A stretch of 23,977 nt of DNA, taken from contig JBDHYF010000019.1 of NCBI GenBank assembly GCA_039811185.1, positions 1-23,977 of the forward strand, in the 5' to 3' direction. The notes below the pieces were generated by a model. That model worked only from the letters and a program-made list of their open reading frames with translations, was not told the origin of the DNA and did no database searches. The position numbers and the translations under genes were made by a program. The stretch is from JAEZDR01 sp039811185 (lineage in GTDB: Bacteria; Bacteroidota; Bacteroidia; Chitinophagales; Chitinophagaceae). Positions 7,446 through 15,181 of the stretch are shown piece after piece; positions within the stretch are counted from its first letter, which is position 1, and each line of letters opens with the position of its first letter.

Positions 7446-8293
7446 TATATAAAGATTTGTGAGGCCAGCGAAAGGCTTTTTTCAAGCGCTTCCTCATTCA
7501 GATGGGGCGCAACCTTTAGTTCCTTAAAAATGGAAAGCATTGTTTCCGTGCGCATATTGCCCGTAAGGGTGTCGGTTGCCATCGGACATCCGCCAATACC
7601 CATCAGCGCACCGTCGAATCGCTTACATCCTGCTTCCACAGCGGCTTTCAGCTTGTTGGAGATGGTGGAAGGTGTGGAGTGCAGGTGTACGCCGATTTCC
7701 ACGTTTGGATATTGAGGTATCAGTGCGTCTAACGCCATTTTAACTTGTTCGGGTCTGGCCATTCCAACCGTATCGGCAAGTGAGATAATGCCAATTTCCC
7801 GGCTCGCCATTTCTGCCGTCCATTGCAACAAAATATCTTCATTGTACGCGTCGCCATAAGGGTTTCCAAATCCCATACTTAAATAAACGACGAGCTTTTT
7901 ATTGGAGCGGATGCAAATGTTTTGAATATCGTCGATTCTTTTCAGGCTTTCTTCCTGTGTGCTGTTGGTGTTGCGCTGCTGAAAGGTTGGCGAAACGGAA
8001 AAAGGAAATCCCAAATAACTGATTTTTTCCTGATGACCGGCCTCTTCGGCGCCTCTTCGGTTGGCAACAATAGCCAGCAACTTAGACTGAGTAGCGCTAA
8101 GATCGAGTTGGGCAAGAACTTCTGCCGTATCTGCCATTTGCGGAATTGCCGCTGCCGATACAAAGCTCCCGAAATCGATGGTATCGAATCCCACTTGCAA
8201 CAAACTATTAATGTACTCTGCTTTCTTTTCTGTTGGAATGAAAGGTTTCCATCCCTGCATGGCATCGCGCGGACATTCAACAATTTTAATCAT
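7445..8293 (-). CDS. Hydroxymethylglutaryl-CoA lyase-like enzyme
   Basis: A 282-residue protein of the HMGL / DRE-TIM metallolyase family. I choose the ATG at 8293 (MIKIVECPRDAMQGW) because it places the conserved E-x-P-R-D-x-x-Q motif at the N-terminus as in the family; the longer frame adds 23 residues without homology. Visible are R9/D10, the metal-binding HLH at 203-205 (GVHLHSTPS), and the flexible loop GIGGCPMA with Cys236, which marks HMG-CoA lyase proper, then TGNMRTE with Asn246. The reaction splits HMG-CoA into acetyl-CoA and acetoacetate in leucine catabolism. No other leucine-degradation gene is nearby. A CATCTTTG box lies 4 nt before the ATG. It is coupled to the following GSCFA gene through TAATG. 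Confidence 0.85.
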   Translation of the reverse strand: MIKIVECPRDAMQGWKPFIPTEKKAEYINSLLQVGFDTIDFGSFVSAAAIPQMADTAEVLAQLDLSATQSKLLAIVANRRGAEEAGHQEKISYLGFPFSVSPTFQQRNTNSTQEESLKRIDDIQNICIRSNKKLVVYLSMGFGNPYGDAYNEDILLQWTAEMASREIGIISLADTVGMARPEQVKMALDALIPQYPNVEIGVHLHSTPSTISNKLKAAVEAGCKRFDGALMGIGGCPMATDTLTGNMRTETMLSIFKELKVAPHLNEEALEKSLSLASQIFI

Positions 8294-8297
8294 GTTG

Positions 8298-8305
8298 CAA
8301 AGATG
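8298..8305 (-). promoter_or_regulatory. -7 promoter box just before the HMG-CoA-lyase-like gene
   Basis: Minus strand reads CATCTTTG, one mismatch from TAnnTTTG, then CAAC and the ATG at 8293. It also supports the shorter start. Confidence 0.4.
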
Positions 8306-8394
8306 AAGAAAAACATTCAGCGGATGTTGTACCGACAATGGTAAGCGGTAATGGTAACCCACGAAACGCCAGTCGTCAAAAACTTCTTCGGCGA

Positions 8395-8952
8395 TCAGCT
8401 TCCGGAATGATGGGCTGCAGCGGCTGCACCACGAAAAGCCTTGCTCACCTCATACAGTACAATTCCGGCCGCAACAGAAACATTCAAAGAATGCTTGGTG
8501 CCATACTGTGGAATTTCGATGCAGCCATCGCTTAGCTCAATCAGGTTGCTGTCTACACCTTCTACTTCATTTCCAAAAATCAATGCAACCCCGGGCAGGG
8601 TAGTCCTTAAATTTTCAGGCGAGAAACTGCCGTTCGCCTGCTCCACGGCGTATACCGCAAAACCCTGCTCGCGCAGGTCTGCCACGGCATCAGATGCCTG
8701 ATCAAAATGCTTCCATTGAACGGTTTCGGTGGCGCCAAGGGCAGTTTTTTGTATTTCGCGGTGAGGCGGACGCGGGGTGTATCCACACAGATAAATGGCC
8801 TCAATCAAAAAGGCATCTGCGGTTCGGAAAATGCTTCCCACATTGTGTGCGCTTCTCAGGTTATCGAGCACCACAACAATACGAGTTTTTTTTGCCAGCC
8901 TGAACTCGTCCACGCTCATACGTCCGAGTTCATCCATACTCAGTTTTCGCAT
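8395..8952 (-). CDS. TrmH/SpoU family RNA 2'-O-methyltransferase
   Basis: A 185-residue SPOUT methyltransferase showing all three family motifs: motif 1 LDNLRSAHNVGSIFRTADAF (about residues 29-48), motif 2 VALIFGNEVEGVDSNLI (about 122-138), and motif 3 IPQYGTKHSLNVSVAAGIVL (about 147-166), which form the trefoil-knot SAM site. These enzymes methylate a ribose 2'-OH in tRNA or rRNA; the target nucleotide cannot be told from sequence. It lacks the extra N-terminal RNA-binding domain of RlmB-like proteins and ends with an Ala/His-rich tail (GAAAAAHHSGS). It lies 101 nt upstream of the HMG-CoA-lyase-like gene. A perfect -7 box is 4 nt before the start. Confidence 0.9.
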   Translation of the reverse strand: MRKLSMDELGRMSVDEFRLAKKTRIVVVLDNLRSAHNVGSIFRTADAFLIEAIYLCGYTPRPPHREIQKTALGATETVQWKHFDQASDAVADLREQGFAVYAVEQANGSFSPENLRTTLPGVALIFGNEVEGVDSNLIELSDGCIEIPQYGTKHSLNVSVAAGIVLYEVSKAFRGAAAAAHHSGS

Positions 8953-8956
8953 CTGG

Positions 8957-8964
8957 CAAAAATA
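8957..8964 (-). promoter_or_regulatory. -7 promoter box immediately before the TrmH-like gene
   Basis: Minus strand reads TATTTTTG, a full match to TAnnTTTG, followed by CCAG and the ATG at 8952, giving the same 4-nt spacing as miaE and the HMG-CoA-lyase-like gene. Confidence 0.45.
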
Positions 8965-9163
8965 ACGGGAGAATAAAGGCTGGGAGCTAATCGTAGAAAT
9001 AAATCCGTTTCAAATAAAAATTGCAGGCTCCCTTTCCATGCAGTTAACCCGAACAATCCATCTTTCTGTCAGCTTTTTCCGAATAAAGCGCATCCTTGTT
9101 TCCATCACAGAAACGCGGATCAAGAGCCGTTTGGGCGCAATCCATCCACACAAACTGCCATAA

Positions 9164-9195
9164 TTGCACAAAATTTTAGTATGGAGTAGGATTTG
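9164..9195 (+). promoter_or_regulatory. Probable promoter of clpB
   Basis: TTG at 9164-9166, 20-nt spacer, then TAGGATTTG at 9187-9195, a -7 box with one extra base; ATG 24 nt later. I saw no CIRCE-type inverted repeat in the 267 nt before clpB. Confidence 0.4.
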
Positions 9196-9219
9196 TAACC
9201 TGCAAACAAACCTCAGCAA

Positions 9220-11835
9220 ATGAATTTAAACAACTATACCATCAAAGCGCAGGAAATTATTCAGGCTTCTCAACAACTTGCGTTCAACCAAAAGAACCCC
9301 AATATCGAAACCAATCACTTGCTTAAAGCATTATTGGCCGACGACGATTCGCCGATTGAATATCTTCTTAAAAAGAATAACGTAAATGTTGGATATGTAC
9401 AAGAAAAGCTCGACGACAGCATCCGGAAACTGCCTACCATCGCCGGCGACGCTGCACAAAGCATCAGCCGCGAAATGAACAACGTTTTGCTAAGAGCCGC
9501 CGCCTCCTTAAAAACATTCGGCGACGAGTTTGTAAGCGTCGAACACTTGCTTCTTGCAATTGTGCAGGGCAGCGACGACACAGCCAAAATATTGAAAGAT
9601 GCAGGGCTAACCGAAAAAGGCCTCATTACAAGCATCAACGACCTCAGGAAAGGAAGCAAGGTGAATTCACAAACCCAAAGTCAGCAGTATAACGCCCTGC
9701 AGAAATATGCAAAAAACCTGAACGAACTGGCCCGCGACGGAAAACTCGATCCGGTGATTGGCCGCGATGAAGAAATCCGCCGAACCTTGCACATCCTTTC
9801 GCGCCGGTCGAAGAACAACCCCATCCTCGTGGGCGAGCCGGGCGTAGGTAAAACCGCCATTGCAGAAGGCCTCGCCATGCGGATAGTAAACGGCGACGTG
9901 CCGGAAAACCTGAAATCGAAAATTATTTATGCGCTGGATATGGGACAATTAATTGCTGGCGCAAAATACAAGGGAGAATTTGAAGAAAGACTGAAAGCCG
10001 TCATTAACGAAGTATCCAAAAGCGACGGTGAAATTATCTTGTTTATCGATGAAATTCATACCCTCGTAGGCGCGGGCGGAGGAGAAGGCGCAATGGATGC
10101 CGCAAACATTCTAAAACCCGCACTTGCCAGAGGCGAGCTGCGCGCAGTAGGAGCAACTACACTGAACGAATATCAGAAGTTTTTTGAAAAAGATAAGGCG
10201 CTGGAAAGACGGTTTCAAAAAGTGATGATTGACGAGCCTTCGGTGGAAGATGCCATCTCTATTCTGCGCGGCCTGAAAGAGCGCTACGAAACCCACCATC
10301 AGGTAAGAATAAAAGACGATGCAATTATTGCGGCAGTTGAGCTTTCTAACCGCTATATCACCGACCGTTTTCTTCCGGATAAAGCGATCGACCTGATTGA
10401 CGAGAGCGCCGCAAAGCTCCGCCTCGAAATGAACTCGATGCCGGAAGAGCTCGATAAACTTGAACGCCAGATTCGCCAACTCGAAATTGAACGCGAAGCA
10501 ATTAAACGCGAAAATGATGAGGATAAACTGAAAGAACTGAATACTGCCATCAGCAACCTGATGGTGGAACGCGATACGTATCGTGCGCATTGGCAGCAGG
10601 AAAAGGAATTGGTAGATCAGGTGCAGTCGGCAAAAGCCTCTATCGAACACCTGAAAGCAGAAGCCGAAAAAGCCGAGCGCGAGGGCGACTACGGAAAGGT
10701 TGCAGAAATACGCTACGGAAAAATTAAAGAACAGGAAGCGCTCATCAGCGATTTATCGGCTCAACTGGCGGGCCACAGCGAAAAACGGTTATTGAAAGAA
10801 GAGGTGGACGCCGACGATATTGCTGAAAGTGTGGCAAAAGCTACCGGAATTCCAGTGGCGAGAATGATGCAAAGTGAAAAAGAGAAGTTGTTGCACCTTG
10901 AAGAACATCTGCACGAACGCGTGGTTGGACAAGAGGAGGCCATTGTTGCAGTGGCGGATGCTATCAGGAGGAGCAGGGCAGGGCTGTCAGATCCTAAAAA
11001 GCCGATCGGCTCGTTTATTTTTCTGGGTACCACGGGCGTGGGGAAAACCGAACTTGCAAAAGCCCTTGCAGAGTATCTCTTCAACGATGAAAGCATGATG
11101 ACGCGCATCGACATGAGTGAGTATCAGGAAAAACACGCGGTTTCAAGGCTCGTGGGTGCGCCCCCGGGTTACGTGGGATACGAGGAAGGCGGACAACTCA
11201 CTGAATCGGTTCGCAGGAAGCCGTACAGTGTGGTACTGCTCGATGAAATTGAAAAAGCGCACCCCGACGTCTGGAATATCATGTTGCAGGTGCTCGACGA
11301 TGGAAGGCTCACCGACAATAAAGGAAGAGTGGTAAATTTTAAGAACACCATCATCATTATGACGAGTAATATCGGCAGCCACATCATTCAAGATAATTTT
11401 GAAAAGATTGATGAGGAAGGCGTGGAAAATGTGGTAAGCCGAACAAAGAACGAAGTGATGAACTTGCTGCGCCAAACTATCCGGCCCGAATTTCTAAACC
11501 GGGTAGATGAAGTGATCATGTTCCAGCCGCTGCTGAAGAAAGAAATTAAAGGAATCATCCGCATTCAACTGAATCAGCTCAGAAACCTGATTTCGGGTAC
11601 CGGGATAAAACTTGAATTCAGTGATTATCTTATTGATTTTCTTGTAGAAAACGGATTTGATGCACAATTTGGCGCAAGGCCGTTAAAGCGCCTAATCCAA
11701 AAGGAAATTATTAATCAGCTGAGCAAGAAAATCCTCTCCGGCGACATCGATAAGGAGAATCCTATTTTAGTTGATGTATTTGATGGAGTGGTGGTTTTCA
11801 GAAATACGGAAAAAGAAACCGCGTCCGCGCAATAA
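9220..11835 (+). CDS. clpB: ATP-dependent disaggregase ClpB
   Basis: An 871-residue Hsp100 chaperone with full ClpB layout: an N-terminal Clp repeat domain (about 1-145), NBD1 with Walker A GEPGVGKT at 205-212 and Walker B LFIDE near 274-278, an inserted coiled-coil middle domain (about 400-530, LERQIRQLEIEREAIKREND), and NBD2 with Walker A GTTGVGKT at 603-610 and Walker B VVLLDEIEKAH. The middle domain and the lack of an IGF/L ClpP-binding loop identify ClpB rather than ClpA/ClpC. It works with DnaK/DnaJ/GrpE to pull proteins out of aggregates after heat stress. The NBD2 P-loop has Thr where Pro is usual (GPTGVGKT). Monocistronic, with a terminator downstream. Confidence 0.97.
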   Translation: MNLNNYTIKAQEIIQASQQLAFNQKNPNIETNHLLKALLADDDSPIEYLLKKNNVNVGYVQEKLDDSIRKLPTIAGDAAQSISREMNNVLLRAAASLKTFGDEFVSVEHLLLAIVQGSDDTAKILKDAGLTEKGLITSINDLRKGSKVNSQTQSQQYNALQKYAKNLNELARDGKLDPVIGRDEEIRRTLHILSRRSKNNPILVGEPGVGKTAIAEGLAMRIVNGDVPENLKSKIIYALDMGQLIAGAKYKGEFEERLKAVINEVSKSDGEIILFIDEIHTLVGAGGGEGAMDAANILKPALARGELRAVGATTLNEYQKFFEKDKALERRFQKVMIDEPSVEDAISILRGLKERYETHHQVRIKDDAIIAAVELSNRYITDRFLPDKAIDLIDESAAKLRLEMNSMPEELDKLERQIRQLEIEREAIKRENDEDKLKELNTAISNLMVERDTYRAHWQQEKELVDQVQSAKASIEHLKAEAEKAEREGDYGKVAEIRYGKIKEQEALISDLSAQLAGHSEKRLLKEEVDADDIAESVAKATGIPVARMMQSEKEKLLHLEEHLHERVVGQEEAIVAVADAIRRSRAGLSDPKKPIGSFIFLGTTGVGKTELAKALAEYLFNDESMMTRIDMSEYQEKHAVSRLVGAPPGYVGYEEGGQLTESVRRKPYSVVLLDEIEKAHPDVWNIMLQVLDDGRLTDNKGRVVNFKNTIIIMTSNIGSHIIQDNFEKIDEEGVENVVSRTKNEVMNLLRQTIRPEFLNRVDEVIMFQPLLKKEIKGIIRIQLNQLRNLISGTGIKLEFSDYLIDFLVENGFDAQFGARPLKRLIQKEIINQLSKKILSGDIDKENPILVDVFDGVVVFRNTEKETASAQ

Positions 11836-11887
11836 TTGTGAGCGAACGCCGTTCTTAATATTAGTATTGGTTTTGGTGATGAATAGG

Positions 11888-11917
11888 CGGGCTGTCTGAA
11901 AAAAGACAGCCCGTTTT
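11888..11917 (+). terminator. Hairpin terminator after clpB
   Basis: Perfect 10-bp stem: cgggctgtct (11888-11897) and agacagcccg (11904-11913), loop gaaaaa, followed by TTTTATT. The T-run is on the plus side, so it serves clpB; it ends right next to the stop of the convergent transporter gene. Confidence 0.9.
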
Positions 11918-11918
11918 A

Positions 11919-13565
11919 TTAATGCACTCCTTTTTCCTTCATAATTCTGTTCAGCCATTTCAGCATGGAAACCATCAGCACAGTGGCTGCCATCAGAAGC
12001 ACAAAGTTCAGCCAGAAGTAGTTGGCCTTATTCTCGTAATTATCCCACATCGTAGCCAATACGCCAGACAACTTGTTCCCGATAGAAGTAGACACAAACC
12101 AACCGCCCATCATTAAGGAAGTAATGCGTACCGGACTTAGCTTCGATACCATCGATAACCCCATCGGACTTAAAAACAACTCGCCGATGGTAACCACGCC
12201 ATAGCTCGAAATCAGCCACCACACACTGGCTTTTTCCGTTCCGTTTTTACTGGCATACACAGCCGCAATCATGAACAAAACGGAAAGTCCGCTGATAAAC
12301 AGGCCATAGGCAATTTTGGTAGCGGTTGTGGGTTCCGCATTCTTTCTCTTTAACCAGGCAAAAAGTGCCAGTATAAGCGGAGTAAGCATAATTACCCAGA
12401 ATGGATTAATGGACTGGCTCAGGTTGGTAGCCCATAAATTAATTGTAGCGCCTTCCTGAGGCAATTGCTCGGGAGCTATGTTTTTAAAGTAGGGCGGATA
12501 ATTGTATTCTTTAATAATTTTTCCTTCTTCTTTTTGAAGACGGAATGCCGGATCGTATTTGGCTACCGAGTCTTTTACATATCCCACCTTTTGCGACAGC
12601 TGCAGTGCGTTAAACACATCGCCGGTCAGGCCACTTACCTCGCGGTGCGTAAAGCGGTCGGCCCAGGTGTTTAAGGCCGAACCATTTTGCTTGAAAACCG
12701 CCCAAAACAGCACCACCACAGCAAAAATAGACAAGAGGGCCGCGATTGGGCGCTTCTCTTCCGGAGCGGCTTTCTTATACAGATTGGCGTAAAAATAAAT
12801 CACCGGGATACAGGCAAAAATAAAAGCATCGGTACTGTCCGATCCGAAAATAGAACCGGGAATAAACCAACCGATTACACCGGCAATCACGGAAGGAAAC
12901 AAAATGAGCAGAACAATTTTGGTGAACGACATATCGCCGGGCTTAACACCTTTCTTTACGTCAGCGGCCTTATAATGCTTTGTCCCGATAAGGAAGATAA
13001 TAACTCCGATAAACATACCGATGCCCGCTGCCACAAATGCATAACCCCATCCGAGCATATTGTAGATGGCTGCGCCAAAAAAATTGCACACAAAAGCACC
13101 GATATTGATGCCCATATAAAAAATATTGTACCCTTCGTCCTTACGGTCGGAGTATTTTGGAGTAGAGTACACATTACCGAGCAAAGTAGAAATATTGGGC
13201 TTAAAAAAGCCGTTTCCGACAATAACAAAAATCATCGACAGATAAAGTGCTGTAAGGTTATGAATAGCCATCAGACAATAGCCTATCCCCATCATTAATC
13301 CGCCGACAATAATCGATTTCCGGTAGCCGAAATAACGGTCCGCCAGCAGGCCGCCCAGAAAAGGAGTAAGGAACACCAGTGCAATAAAAGTTCCGTACAA
13401 ATCGGATGCTTCCGCTTCTGTCATTGCAAAACCGGTCTTCACATCTTTAAGATAAAGGGTAAAAATCCCTATCATCAAATAATATCCGAAACGTTCCCAC
13501 ATCTCGGAAAAAAATAAAAAAGGTAATGCACGCGGGTGCTTTCGCTCTTTAAGGGAAGTTGTCAT
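11919..13565 (-). CDS. Proton-dependent oligopeptide transporter (POT/PTR2 family)
   Basis: A 548-residue polytopic membrane protein of the POT family (MFS fold), which imports di- and tripeptides with protons. Signature sequences are clear: the ExxERFxYY motif in TM1 (E21, E24, R25, F26, Y28, Y29), GGLLADRYFGYRKSI after TM2, the segment NGFFKPNISTLLGNVY, and FYMGINIGAF in TM5. About 14 hydrophobic segments can be counted, with a long extramembrane insert near residues 310-385 (THREVSGLTGDVFNALQLSQ and on) before TM motifs resume at PFWVIMLTPLILALF. A late FLSPMGLSMVSKLSP segment is also typical. It is convergent with clpB and divergent from prs, so monocistronic. Substrate range is inferred from family only. 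Confidence 0.93.
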   Translation of the reverse strand: MTTSLKERKHPRALPFLFFSEMWERFGYYLMIGIFTLYLKDVKTGFAMTEAEASDLYGTFIALVFLTPFLGGLLADRYFGYRKSIIVGGLMMGIGYCLMAIHNLTALYLSMIFVIVGNGFFKPNISTLLGNVYSTPKYSDRKDEGYNIFYMGINIGAFVCNFFGAAIYNMLGWGYAFVAAGIGMFIGVIIFLIGTKHYKAADVKKGVKPGDMSFTKIVLLILFPSVIAGVIGWFIPGSIFGSDSTDAFIFACIPVIYFYANLYKKAAPEEKRPIAALLSIFAVVVLFWAVFKQNGSALNTWADRFTHREVSGLTGDVFNALQLSQKVGYVKDSVAKYDPAFRLQKEEGKIIKEYNYPPYFKNIAPEQLPQEGATINLWATNLSQSINPFWVIMLTPLILALFAWLKRKNAEPTTATKIAYGLFISGLSVLFMIAAVYASKNGTEKASVWWLISSYGVVTIGELFLSPMGLSMVSKLSPVRITSLMMGGWFVSTSIGNKLSGVLATMWDNYENKANYFWLNFVLLMAATVLMVSMLKWLNRIMKEKGVH

Positions 13566-13752
13566 AAAATGCTTGCTTAAGAATTTAAGGGCTATAAAGA
13601 AAGGAGTTTTTACTGATTAAAAATGCAGATGTTTTTCAAGATAAAGTGAGTTGCCGCCCCGCAACCATGCAGACCGCAAAAATGTGGAGCGATTTGTTGA
13701 TATTTTTTTGACTGTTGCCATTCACGACGACCAATTTTAATAAGGGAACAAT

Positions 13753-13760
13753 TATCTTCG
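13753..13760 (+). promoter_or_regulatory. Probable -7 box of the prs promoter
   Basis: TATCTTCG differs from TAnnTTTG at one position and lies 18 nt before the ATG at 13779. No TTG at the expected -33 distance. Confidence 0.35.
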
Positions 13761-13778
13761 CGCCACATAAAAAAACTT

Positions 13779-14729
13779 ATGAATCCCTCTGTTAAAATCT
13801 TTTCCGGAACAGGGTCCCAGCAGCTTGCAGAAAAAATTGCTTACCGTTTCGGTACCAAACTCGGTAAGGTTAACATTCAGAAGTTCAGCGATGGCGAGTT
13901 TCAGCCAATTTTTCTCGAAAGCATCAGAGGCGAATACGTTTTTTTAATACAGAGCACTTTTGCGCCCACCGATAATTTAATGGAGTTGTTGCTGATGATT
14001 GATGCAGCCAAGCGCGCCAGTGCACACAAAATTATTGCGGTGATTCCTTACTACGGCTTCGCACGGCAAGACAGAAAAGATAAACCGCGTGTTGCAATTG
14101 GTTCCAAACTGGTGGCAACTTTACTGGAATCGGCAGGAGCAGACCGCGTAATAACAATGGATTTGCACGCCGCACAAATTCAGGCTTTTTTTGAAATACC
14201 CGTTGACCACCTCGACAGTTCTGCCATCTTCATTCCATACATCGAACAATTAAAACTCGAAAACCTGACATTCGCTGCTCCCGACGTTGGCAGCACCAAC
14301 CGTGTAAGAGAACTGGCCAGTTACTTTAACAGCGAAATGGTGATATGCGATAAACATAGAAAGAGAGCGAACGAAATTGCAAGTATGGTGGTTATTGGAG
14401 ATGTGAAAGACCGCGACGTTGTGTTGATAGATGACATTTGCGATACGGGCGGCACCCTTGCTAAAAGCGCGTCGCTTCTAAAAGAGAAGGGCGCAAGAAG
14501 CGTTCGGGCGCTATGCACACACCCGGTTTTAAGCGGGAATGCCTATGAAAACATTGAAAACAGCGTGTTGGAAGAACTCGTGGTTTGCGATACCATCCCT
14601 CTAAAACAACAGATATCTAAAATTAAAGTGCTGTCTGTTGCTGATTTGTTCGCCATCGCCATCCGCAACGCTTATGAAAACAAAAGCATCACCTCGCTGT
14701 TTATTCACTCGCAACTCAAGAACAGATAA
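13779..14729 (+). CDS. prs: Ribose-phosphate pyrophosphokinase
   Basis: A 316-residue protein, the normal bacterial length, matching PRPP synthase throughout. It converts ribose 5-phosphate and ATP to phosphoribosyl pyrophosphate for purine, pyrimidine, His, Trp and NAD synthesis. Visible features are the N-terminal FSDGEF segment (36-41), the YYGFARQDRK flexible region (91-100), catalytic His130 in MDLHAAQIQAFF, the APDVGS segment (167-172), and the PRPP-binding loop VVLIDDICDTGGT (214-226). The ATG start is in line with the family N-terminus (KIFSGTGSQQLAEKIA). The next gene begins 7 nt after the stop, so they form an operon. Confidence 0.97.
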   Translation: MNPSVKIFSGTGSQQLAEKIAYRFGTKLGKVNIQKFSDGEFQPIFLESIRGEYVFLIQSTFAPTDNLMELLLMIDAAKRASAHKIIAVIPYYGFARQDRKDKPRVAIGSKLVATLLESAGADRVITMDLHAAQIQAFFEIPVDHLDSSAIFIPYIEQLKLENLTFAAPDVGSTNRVRELASYFNSEMVICDKHRKRANEIASMVVIGDVKDRDVVLIDDICDTGGTLAKSASLLKEKGARSVRALCTHPVLSGNAYENIENSVLEELVVCDTIPLKQQISKIKVLSVADLFAIAIRNAYENKSITSLFIHSQLKNR

Positions 14730-14736
14730 CTAACTT

Positions 14737-15129
14737 ATGAAATGGAAATTTTTGATTGCGCTGCTATTTTGTATATCAGCAGCCAATGCTTTTGCATCGT
14801 TCAGCCTGCCTGCAATGGATTCGTCCATAGCGCTGAAAAGTGCATCTGATGCGGCTTTGCTGGAATTTAAACTGCTTCCGAAGAAAGAAAGAAAGGAGAG
14901 AGTTTCAAAAGCAAAATCGTATCTGAAAGCAATGCGAACCTACGATGATGCAGAAAGCGATGGTAACCTGATTTTGCTAACAATTCTCGCCATTCTACTT
15001 CCACCGCTGGCTGTTTATCTAAACCATGGCGAAGCAAACGGCCGTTTCTTGTTAAGCATTTTGCTGACGCTTTTATTCTGGGTTCCGGGAATTATTTTCG
15101 CTCTGCTCGATGTTTATGATGTGATCTAA
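14737..15129 (+). CDS. Pmp3/YqaE-family membrane protein with N-terminal signal peptide
   Basis: A 130-residue protein. Residues 1-20 form a Sec signal peptide (KWKFLIALLFCISAANAFA), followed by a charged, probably helical region (about 30-72, LLPKKERKERVSKAKSYLKA). The C-terminal 50 residues (78-130) match the Pmp3/YqaE (UPF0057) pattern: ILAILLPPLAVYLNHGE, then a second span LLSILLTLLFWVPGIIFALL. Classic members are only about 50-60 residues and are linked to membrane potential and salt stress. This longer form with a leader is, from memory, common in Bacteroidota. It starts 7 nt after prs, so it is cotranscribed, but no functional link to PRPP synthesis is apparent. Confidence 0.8.
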   Translation: MKWKFLIALLFCISAANAFASFSLPAMDSSIALKSASDAALLEFKLLPKKERKERVSKAKSYLKAMRTYDDAESDGNLILLTILAILLPPLAVYLNHGEANGRFLLSILLTLLFWVPGIIFALLDVYDVI

Positions 15130-15181
15130 TCTGATGTACTTTATTTGAAAAATTATTTCTTCATTTCTCAACCAATTAAAA

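Noticed and set aside
7445..8362. Longer start (23 extra residues) for the HMG-CoA-lyase-like gene
   Set aside because: The extension has no family match and would include the promoter-like box; the ATG at 8293 fits the family N-terminus.
9010..9219. 69-codon minus-strand frame upstream of clpB
   Set aside because: No domain, and it covers the region needed for the clpB promoter.
8953..9219. CIRCE heat-shock operator before clpB
   Set aside because: No TTAGCACTC-N9-GAGTGCTAA-like inverted repeat was found.
13566..13778. Riboswitch or purine-linked regulatory RNA before prs
   Set aside because: No conserved junction or strong hairpin is visible; only a -7 box near the start.
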